Source: Bacillota bacterium
GTDB lineage: Bacteria > Bacillota > Clostridia > DSM-8532
Length of the DNA: 14,615 bases
Direction of reading: 5' to 3'
Assembly: GCA_023410885.1 (NCBI GenBank)
Contig: JAEYPI010000062.1
Coordinates: 1 to 14,615 of the forward strand
Part shown: positions 7,250 to 13,769 of the stretch, one piece after another
Layout of the letters: every line of letters begins with the position of its first letter
Position numbering within the stretch: the first letter of the stretch is position 1
Translations under genes and position numbers: made by a program
The notes under the pieces: model-generated
What the model was told of the DNA's origin: nothing
What the model saw: only the letters and a program-made list of their open reading frames with translations
Databases searched by the model: none

Positions 7250-8077
7250 TCACTTCTCAGCGCCTGCGGTAAGGCCATTTATTATATATTTCGAACAGAA
7301 CATATAGACAATAACGATCGGGACAATGGATATGGCTATTGCCAAATACATTGCTCCGTAATTTGTCATATATACTCCTTTAACCATCGCAATCATAACC
7401 GGCATGGTGTATTTGTCGCTATCGCTCATAATAATCAGCGGGCCCATATAATTATTCCAACTCGATACAAAATTGAATATGCACATGGTTGAGACACCCG
7501 GAAGAATGCAGGGAAGAATCAGCCGGTTAAAAATTCTTATTTCTGAACATCCTTCTATACGTGCGGCTTCTATCATAGAATCAGGAATACTTTGTTTAAT
7601 GATCCCCTGCAGGAAAAATACCGCTGTTGCGTTTGCGATACCCGGTAGAATAAAGGGCAAATAGGAGTTCAGCAATTTCAGCTTAACATTGAGCTGATAA
7701 AAGCCAATGATGCTCAACTGGCCCGGAATCATCATGGAGGCTAAAACTACTCCGAACAGGATACTCATTCCACGAAATTTGAATTTGGCAAACCCATAAG
7801 CCGTCATAGCACCAAAATATCCTGTAAAGACAGTATAAGGAATGGCAATGAAAAGGCTGTTTGCAAAACCGCGCCAAATGTTGACATGACTTTGCATGGT
7901 AGCATAATTTTCACCTAGATTGTTACCAACCAGCAAATTTAAACGCGTCACAATATCAAAGCTGGAATGGGTGCTGTTAACCACAACGAGGTAAAAAGGG
8001 ATGACGGAAAGCAGCAAAAGAAGGATAAGAAAGGTGTACATAATGGTATTCAAAATGATCTTGTTCAATTTATTCAT
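7250..8077 (-). CDS. Sugar ABC transporter permease, MalG-type (CUT1 family)
   Basis: This 275-residue inner-membrane protein has about six hydrophobic segments, the first at about 11-34. It carries the binding-protein-dependent permease EAA loop EAARIEG (170-176), followed by FNRLILPCILPG, where the transporter ATPase docks. The N-terminal layout and C-terminal ending (GLTAGAEK) fit MalG/LacG-type permeases. The ATG at 8077 overlaps the upstream permease stop by 8 bases (ATGAATAA), with AAAGGAAG inside the upstream gene as ribosome site, so the two are translationally coupled. It pairs with the other permease as a heterodimer. No ATPase gene lies nearby, so a shared MsmK/UgpC-type ATPase is expected elsewhere (family knowledge plus inference). 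Confidence 0.93.
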   Translation of the reverse strand: MNKLNKIILNTIMYTFLILLLLLSVIPFYLVVVNSTHSSFDIVTRLNLLVGNNLGENYATMQSHVNIWRGFANSLFIAIPYTVFTGYFGAMTAYGFAKFKFRGMSILFGVVLASMMIPGQLSIIGFYQLNVKLKLLNSYLPFILPGIANATAVFFLQGIIKQSIPDSMIEAARIEGCSEIRIFNRLILPCILPGVSTMCIFNFVSSWNNYMGPLIIMSDSDKYTMPVMIAMVKGVYMTNYGAMYLAIAISIVPIVIVYMFCSKYIINGLTAGAEK

Positions 8078-8978
8078 TATATGCACTTCCTTTCTTCTGC
8101 ATAAAGCGGAAAGCAAATACGCTTAATACTGCTATGATAATGAACAAACCCACAGATATGGTTGAGGCATAACCAAAATTGTGACTTTTAAAGCCTTGAT
8201 TATACATATACATAGAAGGTGTGAGAACAGCTTTTCTTGGATCACCGGATCCGTTTGTCAAAGTTGCCGGTACGTCAAAAAGCTGCATACCGCCGATAAT
8301 TGATGTGATCGTAATATAGATGAGTGTAGGCTGAATCAAAGGCATGGTAATGCGTTTATATGTTTGGAACTTCGTAGCTCCATCCACCATGGCGGCCTCG
8401 TATACGCTTTTTTCAATTGTAGTCATACCGGCCATTACGATGATCGTCGTGTACCCGAACCACATCCACCACTGAATATAGGAAACCAGCCCAGAGGTAA
8501 AGGCCAGACTGTTGAAAAAGCTAAAAGGTGCACCTTCCACGCCCAAAGAAATCATAATATAGTTGACTACAGACTTGTCACCATTAAAGAAAAGGTTGAA
8601 CAACAAGCCCACAGAAGCTGCCGTTATAAGATTGGGCAAGTAAAACGCAGCCCGAAAAAACTTCATACCACGAATTTCATTGAATGTAAAAAGAGCAGAC
8701 AGAATCAAAGCTGATAAGAGCTGCGGTATAAAATTAAACATCCAAATGCGAAAGGTGTTCCAGACAGAAAGATAAAAAACCTTGTCTGTGATAAGTCTCT
8801 TAAAATTAGCCCAGCCTACGTTGGTCGCAGGCATAAGACCATCCCATTTTTGGAAACTCGTAATAAAGGTATATACGATAGGATAGAGTCCAAAAATCAC
8901 AAAGACAATAAAAAACGGAGCAATAAACAGATACCCGTAGTAGCCTTTATCAAATGTTTTGTGCTTAAGCGATGTCAT
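8070..8978 (-). CDS. Sugar ABC transporter permease, MalF-type (CUT1 family)
   Basis: This 302-residue integral membrane protein has a first membrane segment at about 14-38 (YGYLFIAPFFIVFVIFGLYP), typical of short CUT1 MalF-like permeases, and about six segments in all. The EAA loop is YEAAMVDGA (193-201), followed by FQTYKRITMPLIQP. The frame is open for 17 more codons upstream. I chose the ATG at 8978 because GGAGGA (8984-8989) lies 5 bases before it and this start gives the usual short N-terminus. It lies 97 bases after the binding-protein stop, with a strong hairpin in the gap. Confidence 0.93.
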   Translation of the reverse strand: MTSLKHKTFDKGYYGYLFIAPFFIVFVIFGLYPIVYTFITSFQKWDGLMPATNVGWANFKRLITDKVFYLSVWNTFRIWMFNFIPQLLSALILSALFTFNEIRGMKFFRAAFYLPNLITAASVGLLFNLFFNGDKSVVNYIMISLGVEGAPFSFFNSLAFTSGLVSYIQWWMWFGYTTIIVMAGMTTIEKSVYEAAMVDGATKFQTYKRITMPLIQPTLIYITITSIIGGMQLFDVPATLTNGSGDPRKAVLTPSMYMYNQGFKSHNFGYASTISVGLFIIIAVLSVFAFRFMQKKGSAYNE

Positions 8979-9041
8979 AAGAATCCTCCGTTCTATCATT
9001 ATCCTGGTTTTGGGGACAAAAACTTTCATGCTTTATAGTAA

Positions 9042-9067
9042 GGCCAGCGGACGTTAATCCGCCGGCC
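9042..9067 (-). promoter_or_regulatory. Hairpin between binding-protein and permease genes
   Basis: On the minus strand GGCCGGCGGA and TCCGCTGGCC pair over 10 positions (one G-U) around the loop TTAACG. The hairpin begins 8 bases after the binding-protein stop and lacks a T-run, so it is more likely an mRNA-stability or partial-attenuation element than a full terminator. Such elements commonly keep the binding protein in excess over its permeases. Confidence 0.6.
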
Positions 9068-9075
9068 ACCATCTT

Positions 9076-10398
9076 TTATTCGATAACCAGATCGGGATAA
9101 GCTGTTGCTACATCTTCTTTAAACTGTTTCAATGCAGCATCTTTGTCAAGCGCACCTGTTGCATAAGCCTTGGTTGCAGATAAGAATGCGTTGTTGATTT
9201 GGCCGTCATAGCCAGTCATTAGGTTATTAGGGATTTTAGCCATTTGATCATTATAGAACTGGAAGAGATTTTGTCCTGCAAGAACTTCCTCTCCTGTTCC
9301 TGTAGCCAATGCCTGATCGGCAGATTTTAAGGAAACATACTCGCCGTATTCAGCGGCATAGTTTTGCTGTGCTTCACTGTTACAGGTAACATATTCCATG
9401 AATGCCCATGCTAAGTCTTTATTGGGGCTGTCTTTATAGATACCCAACCATGTGCCGCCTTTAACATAAGGCGCAGGTCCTTCTGCAAGACCCCACTGGC
9501 CTTTTGTTTTATCTGCTGCAGGTTTGACCACAAACTGGTAACCCCAGGTAGGAAGGACATAACAGAAGGTATCGTCGCTCTCCACGGCTGCTGTCCATTC
9601 CGGTGCCCATGGATCAACATTTAAATCATATCCGTTCTGAGAAATCGTTTTTGCCATATCCATGAAGCTAATCATCGATTCATCAATAACAAGCTTACCA
9701 TCAACAACCCACGGCTGCTTGCGGTTAGAGAACTGCATGTTCATGATATCCTGCCAACTGGCAAACATCTTAACTCCGCCATCCTTCAGCTTCTTTGCAG
9801 CTTCAAGCATTTTATCATTGCTGGAAAGTAATTTACTGACTTCAGCGGGGTCATCGGTTCCGAGATATTTCTTTGCCAAATCACGACGGTACATAACAGA
9901 GCCAGGAGAAGCCTGCCAGCTCAGTGCGCGTATAACCCCAGAGTTATCCGTACCAACACTTACGACATACTCCCACATATCCCCGATATACTCATTAACA
10001 TTGTAAGGTTCCTTGCTTAAATCATCCCAGAAGCCAGAGTCAACCAAATACTTAACATAGTCAGACTCACCGGTAAATATATCAGGAGTTCCCTGTCCAC
10101 TTGACAATGTCGGGGTAAGCTTGGCAATAAAGTCTGCATTAGGTACAACCTCAATATCAACCTTTATGTTAGGATATACTTTATTGAAGCCCTCCACAAA
10201 GCGGCCCAGCTCCTCACCTGAGGACCAAACCTTTATTGTACCGGAAAGAGATTCTTTAGCAGGCTCAGATGCTGGGGGAGTCGAAGGTGCTTCGGTAGAC
10301 GGGGGCGGAGTTGAGGATACAGTCGGAGCAGATCCGCCACAGGCCACCAGCGAGACCGCCAGCAATAAACAAAGAAGTGTTGACATTAACTTTTTCAT
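9076..10398 (-). CDS. Sugar-binding lipoprotein of a CUT1 ABC transporter
   Basis: The 440-residue extracellular solute-binding protein belongs to the family-1/MalE-like group. The start MKKLMSTLLCLLLAVSLVAC is a lipoprotein signal peptide with lipobox LVAC, giving lipidated Cys20 on the outer membrane face. A Ser/Thr/Pro/Glu-rich linker (about 21-50) follows, then the binding domains beginning GTIKVWSSGEE. The motif GTPDIFTGE and aromatic residues such as PWAPEWTAAVE and LPTWGYQF fit a sugar-binding cleft. The frame is open 33 codons further upstream, but that extension is repeat DNA with no ribosome site. GGAGG at 10406-10410 and the signal peptide fix the start at 10398. It delivers substrate to the two permeases downstream; the ligand is unknown. 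Confidence 0.94.
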   Translation of the reverse strand: MKKLMSTLLCLLLAVSLVACGGSAPTVSSTPPPSTEAPSTPPASEPAKESLSGTIKVWSSGEELGRFVEGFNKVYPNIKVDIEVVPNADFIAKLTPTLSSGQGTPDIFTGESDYVKYLVDSGFWDDLSKEPYNVNEYIGDMWEYVVSVGTDNSGVIRALSWQASPGSVMYRRDLAKKYLGTDDPAEVSKLLSSNDKMLEAAKKLKDGGVKMFASWQDIMNMQFSNRKQPWVVDGKLVIDESMISFMDMAKTISQNGYDLNVDPWAPEWTAAVESDDTFCYVLPTWGYQFVVKPAADKTKGQWGLAEGPAPYVKGGTWLGIYKDSPNKDLAWAFMEYVTCNSEAQQNYAAEYGEYVSLKSADQALATGTGEEVLAGQNLFQFYNDQMAKIPNNLMTGYDGQINNAFLSATKAYATGALDKDAALKQFKEDVATAYPDLVIE

Positions 10399-10452
10399 AG
10401 ATATTCCTCCTACCAATTTAATATTTATTCGAATACGAATTGCTTCGCATTG

Positions 10453-10539
10453 AATCGGGTCGAATCTTGGTGCGTGCTTATAGGCACTCACCTTCATTCA
10501 CGGGTCGAGTCTTGTGGTTCGTGCTTATAGGCACGAACC
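10453..10539 (-). repeat. Modular dispersed repeat, copies 4 and 5 (47-bp tandem pair)
   Basis: On the minus strand each unit is a hairpin followed by a tail related to the one near glmS. Unit one is a perfect 9-bp hairpin, GGTTCGTGC and GCACGAACC on the plus strand (10516-10539), with tail ACAAGACTCGACCCGTGA (10498-10515). Unit two is GGTGCGTGC/GCACTCACC (10469-10492), with tail CCAAGATTCGACCCGATT (10453-10470). Both hairpins have a TTATAG loop. One T-A pair is replaced by G-C between units, a compensatory change, while the next pair is lost. The array lies between the repressor and binding-protein genes and overlaps the repressor stop codon. Confidence 0.75.
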
Positions 10540-11508
10540 TCCATTTTTCACTACAGACTCCTCAGTAATAAGCTGTGGTTCGACAAGCTCGGTTGTCCTT
10601 CGATTTTCACCGTTTAGCTTATTGATCAGTGTTTGAGCCAGCATTGAACCAATTTTAAAAATAGGCTGTTGAATTGTTGTGAGCCTCGGAGTGTTAAGCA
10701 AATGATGGCCTAACCCGTCAAACCCTACAATTGATATATCTTTTGGGATTTTTAGGCCTTCTTCCTTGATTGCGTTTGACACCCCTAATGCAATTGTATC
10801 TGTAGCGCAGAAGATACCTGAAAAATTCCTTTTTCGTAGTAGCTTTTTCGCAGCTTGATAACCACCATTGACATTATTAGGTGTGGATACGACGCTCATT
10901 TTTTCAAGGGGTAAATGATGCTCTTTAATCGCCTGCTGAAAACCTGCAAGTCGATCAACGGTATAGTCTTTATCTTCATCTACATTAATCATTGCCAGCT
11001 GCTTGTGACCCATATCTATTAAATATTGCGTTGCCATTTTTGCCCCGGCAATATTATCAACGTCTATGCAGTCCACCTCAGGAAGAGAAGTATGGCCAAA
11101 CAGCACTACAGGTCTGTTATACTTATGGGCATGCTTATAAAATTCATTAATCTCATTTTTCAATAATCCAGTTACTATATATCCATCACAAATATGCTCA
11201 TTTTCTATGTTTCTGCAAATCAAAAACGAGTACATTTGCTTACTTAGTGTTTCGCTGATACCTGAAATGTAATGCATGACAAATGGATTGCTTAAGTCAA
11301 TATTTATCGGAATATAAACATCAATAACTCCTGCTCGTTTAGAGACAAGGTTCTTGGCTGCTGAATTCGGCACATACTGAAGCTCTTCCATTATCTTCTC
11401 AATTTTTTTACGGGTATCCGGTTTTACCTTATCAGGGGTATTGACCACGCGAGAGACTGTAATCATTGAAACATTGGCTGCAGTGGCGATATCTTTTAAA
11501 GTAACCAT
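10525..11508 (-). CDS. LacI-family transcriptional repressor of the sugar operon
   Basis: The 327-residue protein has an N-terminal LacI helix-turn-helix, LKDIATAANVSMITVSRVVN (4-23). Its recognition part VSMITVSRVVN differs by one residue from what I recall for CcpA (VSMATVSRVVN), so similar operators are expected. A hinge region (about 46-58) leads to the periplasmic-binding-like effector domain. The C-terminal hallmark VGFDGLGHHLLNTPRLTTI is present. The ATG has an excellent GGAGGAG site at 11511-11517. It is the first gene of the operon and lies behind three palindromic operators, so it probably represses itself and the transporter/hydrolase genes until an inducer sugar binds. Its last codons (GGT TCG TGC CTA) and stop codon fall within the repeat hairpin, so the C-terminal tail was probably reshaped by the repeat. 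Confidence 0.93.
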   Translation of the reverse strand: MVTLKDIATAANVSMITVSRVVNTPDKVKPDTRKKIEKIMEELQYVPNSAAKNLVSKRAGVIDVYIPINIDLSNPFVMHYISGISETLSKQMYSFLICRNIENEHICDGYIVTGLLKNEINEFYKHAHKYNRPVVLFGHTSLPEVDCIDVDNIAGAKMATQYLIDMGHKQLAMINVDEDKDYTVDRLAGFQQAIKEHHLPLEKMSVVSTPNNVNGGYQAAKKLLRKRNFSGIFCATDTIALGVSNAIKEEGLKIPKDISIVGFDGLGHHLLNTPRLTTIQQPIFKIGSMLAQTLINKLNGENRRTTELVEPQLITEESVVKNGGSCL

Positions 11509-11529
11509 TTCTCCTCCGAACTTGACAAA

Positions 11530-11545
11530 ATGTTAACGTTACCAT
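11530..11545 (-). promoter_or_regulatory. Operator/cre-like site 1
   Basis: ATGTTAACGTTACCAT is a near-perfect palindrome centred on CG, about 29 bases before the repressor ATG. Read on the minus strand (ATGGTAACGTTAACAT) it fits the CcpA cre consensus WTGNNARCGNWWWCAW fully. It could be bound by the local LacI-family repressor, by CcpA or by both. Confidence 0.7.
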
Positions 11546-11583
11546 TTTATTCTAAAAAAATATTTCTGCTTTGTGCCATAAAT

Positions 11584-11597
11584 TGTTAACGTTAACA
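11584..11597. promoter_or_regulatory. Operator/cre-like site 2
   Basis: TGTTAACGTTAACA is a perfect 14-base palindrome centred on CG, 53 bases upstream of site 1 centre to centre. It fits the cre consensus with its flanking bases. It lies in the transcribed leader. Confidence 0.8.
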
Positions 11598-11614
11598 TTG
11601 CAACTAAATAATAT

Positions 11615-11630
11615 AGGGCTCAGCAGCCCT
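11615..11630. promoter_or_regulatory. Small leader hairpin between operators
   Basis: AGGGCT-CAGC-AGCCCT is a 6-bp stem with a 4-base loop in the predicted leader of the sugar operon, followed on the minus strand by TATATTATTT. It may be a weak attenuator; the T-content is not strong enough to call a terminator. Confidence 0.35.
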
Positions 11631-11638
11631 TTAATAAA

Positions 11639-11654
11639 ATGTTAGCGCTAACAT
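11639..11654. promoter_or_regulatory. Operator/cre-like site 3, just after the transcription start
   Basis: ATGTTAGCGCTAACAT is a perfect 16-base palindrome and a full match to the cre consensus. It starts 13 bases after the -10 box, so bound protein should block promoter clearance. It lies 56 bases from site 2 centre to centre. Confidence 0.85.
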
Positions 11655-11667
11655 TGTTCTATAAATA

Positions 11668-11696
11668 ATTATAGCTTCGTCAATATTAGTTGTCAA
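11668..11696 (-). promoter_or_regulatory. Consensus sigma-A promoter of the sugar operon
   Basis: A perfect TTGACA (11691-11696), a 17-base spacer and a perfect TATAAT (11668-11673) lie on the minus strand. Predicted start is near 11661, giving a leader of about 150 bases before the repressor ATG that contains all three operators. A consensus promoter next to three operators fits a strong, tightly repressed operon. Confidence 0.9.
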
Positions 11697-11707
11697 TATT
11701 CCAATTG

Positions 11708-11728
11708 TTTCCATGCACTAAATGGAAA
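11708..11728. repeat. Short inverted repeat upstream of the sugar-operon promoter
   Basis: TTTCCAT and ATGGAAA form a 7-bp stem around GCACTAA, 12 bases upstream of the -35 box. It has no T-tract on the minus strand, so it is not a clear terminator. Whether it is a protein site or a chance palindrome is unknown. Confidence 0.3.
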
Positions 11729-11752
11729 AGTAAATTCCAGTTACGGCATGAA

Positions 11753-11811
11753 ATGCTCCCTTATAGGTTTTCAGAAGGTTTTATTTCATCTGTCTACTTT
11801 GAAGGGAGCAT
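11753..11811. repeat. 10-bp perfect inverted repeat with a 39-base loop
   Basis: ATGCTCCCTT (11753-11762) and AAGGGAGCAT (11802-11811) are exact reverse complements. The loop contains a short direct repeat of AGGTTTT. There is no T-run after either arm and no coding capacity beyond a few codons. It may be a structured RNA in the ilvB 3' region or a relic of a small mobile repeat. Confidence 0.45.
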
Positions 11812-11828
11812 ATCACATAAACCTCCAT

Positions 11829-12017
11829 TGCTCTTAATTGGTCATCTTAAAATAAGAAATCAAGGCTTACTTGTCCTATCACGTTAAAATTTTTTTCAAA
11901 AGACAATAATTTTAAACATTTCAATAGTACGTTAAACATACCACAGGTTTAATATATTAAGTAGCGTTAAATTTTAATATGGATTGTACCATTTTACTTC
12001 ACTCAGAGAGTTCAAAA
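11829..12017. other. AT-rich intergenic stretch after ilvB, no recognised element
   Basis: Within the gene-free 11509-12017 region this half has no gene, no strong promoter and no convincing terminator for ilvB. The only pattern seen is CGTTAAA three times (11882, 11930, 11965), which resembles operator half-sites but is easily chance in AT-rich DNA. Confidence 0.5.
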
Positions 12018-13700
12018 TTAATTGTTAATCACATCGGATTCTCCGACAATGACATCTTCAAGAGCGGCTCCCGGCGGAACCATGGGCCAAACCTTTAAAT
12101 CCCGATCAATTTCGCAATTGATGACCACCGGTCGGTTCAAGCTCAGGGCTTCTTTAAGTGTATTTTCCAAATCTTCACGCTTGGTTAGGTTAAAGCCGGC
12201 AGCACCGAATGCTTCTGCAAGTTTTACAAAGTCAGTTCCTCGATCCAGGGTGGTCTGTGAAAAACGCTTGTCGTAGAACATATTCTGCCATTGCCTTACC
12301 ATACCCAAGGCATGGTTATTCATGATTACCACAATAATCGGGAGATTATATTCTACGGCCGTTGCCATCTCATTAAGATTCATTCTGAAGCTGCCGTCAC
12401 CGGCAATATTGAAGACCCGCTTATGTGGGCAAGCAATGGAAGCACCCATGGAGGCTCCCAATCCGAAGCCCATGGTGCCGAGGCCACCGGAGGTTATAAG
12501 CGTACGAGGTCTTGTAAACTTATAATACTGAGCTGTCCAGATTTGATGCTGGCCAACCTCAGTGGCAATTAACGCGTCACCTTCGGTTATTGCATAGATC
12601 TTGTCAAGTATCAACTGGGGAGTCAATCCTTCTCCCTCAGTGCTTAGCCGATATTTGTCCTTAAGATCTTTTACATAGTTTAACCATTGGGTCCTATCCC
12701 TTGATCCAATGCCTTGGTTGATACGAGTTAAAACAGCCTTAACATCACCGATAATATGATGGCTGACACGGACATTTTTATTGACCTCTGCCGCGTCCAC
12801 ATCAATATGAAGGATCCTTGCATTGGGTGCAAAGCGATCAAGCTTACTGATTACACGATCGCTAAATCGGGCTCCTATGGCTATCAGAAGGTCACACTCC
12901 GTAACCGCCATATTGGAGGCCTTGGTTCCATGCATTCCGACCATACCAGTATAAAGGTCATGAGTGGCCGGGAAAGCACCCATTCCCATCAAGCTCAGGG
13001 TCACAGGAGCCTGAAGCTTTTCAACTAGCTCATAAAGCTGATTTGATGCATCAGAGGCCGACACACCGCCTCCTGCATAGATCATGGGCTTTTGACTCCT
13101 GTTAATCAAATAAAGGGCTTCTTGGATAGCGCGTTCACTGATATAAGCCGTGACTCGTTCAGGAACTTCCTTGGGTTGTGGTTCAAATTCCGTATATTGA
13201 GCGGTTATATCCTTGGGAATGTCCACGAGGACCGGCCCAGGACGTCCTTCCTGAGCAATTTTGAAAGCCTTTCTCATGGTACCAGCTAATTCTTTTACAT
13301 CTTTTACTATAAAGTTGTGTTTGGTGATGGGTATGGTTATGCCGGTAATATCCACCTCCTGAAAGCTGTCCTTGCCAAGGAGATTCAGCGCCACATTGCC
13401 GGTAATGGCAACCATGGGGATGGAATCCATATAGGCGGTAGCAATGCCTGTCACCAAATTGGTAGCACCAGGGCCGGAGGTAGCCAGACACACACCGACC
13501 TTCCCTGAAGCTCTTGCATAGCCATCGGCAGCATGGGCCGCTCCCTGTTCATGAGAGGTCAGGATATGGCGTACTTTATTTTGATATTTATATAGGGCAT
13601 CGTAGATATTGAGGACAGCGCCTCCGGGAAATCCAAACAGTGTATCCACTTCCTGCTCCAGCAGGCACTCAACTAATATCTCAGCACCGGTTAATCGCAT
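12018..13700 (-). CDS. ilvB: Acetolactate synthase (acetohydroxyacid synthase) large subunit
   Basis: The 560-residue enzyme joins two pyruvates, or pyruvate and 2-ketobutyrate, to start valine, leucine and isoleucine synthesis; it uses ThDP, Mg and FAD. The N-terminal PYR domain has the catalytic Glu51 in TSHEQGAAHAADGYAR. A central FAD-binding domain (about 190-340) follows. The C-terminal PP domain has TSGGLGTMGFGLGA (403-416) and the ThDP-Mg motif GDGS (434-437) ending in NN (461-462). The ending KVWPMVPPGAAL is typical of anabolic AHAS rather than catabolic AlsS. The ATG has AAGGAGG at 13711-13717. ilvD lies 69 bases upstream in the same direction, probably one operon. No regulatory subunit gene ilvN follows; the next gene is the sugar repressor. 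Confidence 0.96.
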   Translation of the reverse strand: MRLTGAEILVECLLEQEVDTLFGFPGGAVLNIYDALYKYQNKVRHILTSHEQGAAHAADGYARASGKVGVCLATSGPGATNLVTGIATAYMDSIPMVAITGNVALNLLGKDSFQEVDITGITIPITKHNFIVKDVKELAGTMRKAFKIAQEGRPGPVLVDIPKDITAQYTEFEPQPKEVPERVTAYISERAIQEALYLINRSQKPMIYAGGGVSASDASNQLYELVEKLQAPVTLSLMGMGAFPATHDLYTGMVGMHGTKASNMAVTECDLLIAIGARFSDRVISKLDRFAPNARILHIDVDAAEVNKNVRVSHHIIGDVKAVLTRINQGIGSRDRTQWLNYVKDLKDKYRLSTEGEGLTPQLILDKIYAITEGDALIATEVGQHQIWTAQYYKFTRPRTLITSGGLGTMGFGLGASMGASIACPHKRVFNIAGDGSFRMNLNEMATAVEYNLPIIVVIMNNHALGMVRQWQNMFYDKRFSQTTLDRGTDFVKLAEAFGAAGFNLTKREDLENTLKEALSLNRPVVINCEIDRDLKVWPMVPPGAALEDVIVGESDVINN

Positions 13701-13769
13701 GATAAAAAAACCTCCTTCATATTGTTGGAGAAACGTGGGACAGCTCTCTCACTTCTTGAGATTATCTTT

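Noticed and set aside
10399..10497. 33-residue N-terminal extension of the sugar-binding protein
   Set aside because: The extension is encoded by repeat DNA, lacks a ribosome site and would bury the lipoprotein signal peptide; the ATG at 10398 is far better.
11781..11826. GGAGG followed at 5 bases by an 11-codon GTG frame on the minus strand
   Set aside because: The spacing is good, but the peptide is tiny, lies upstream of the mapped promoter and overlaps the inverted repeat; most likely coincidence.
11690..11887. 65-codon plus-strand frame upstream of the repressor
   Set aside because: It runs antisense through the sugar-operon promoter and inverted repeats and has no ribosome site or protein-like pattern.
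11882..11971. Three CGTTAAA motifs as further operator half-sites
   Set aside because: They are short, irregularly spaced (48 and 35 bases), not palindromic and in very AT-rich DNA.
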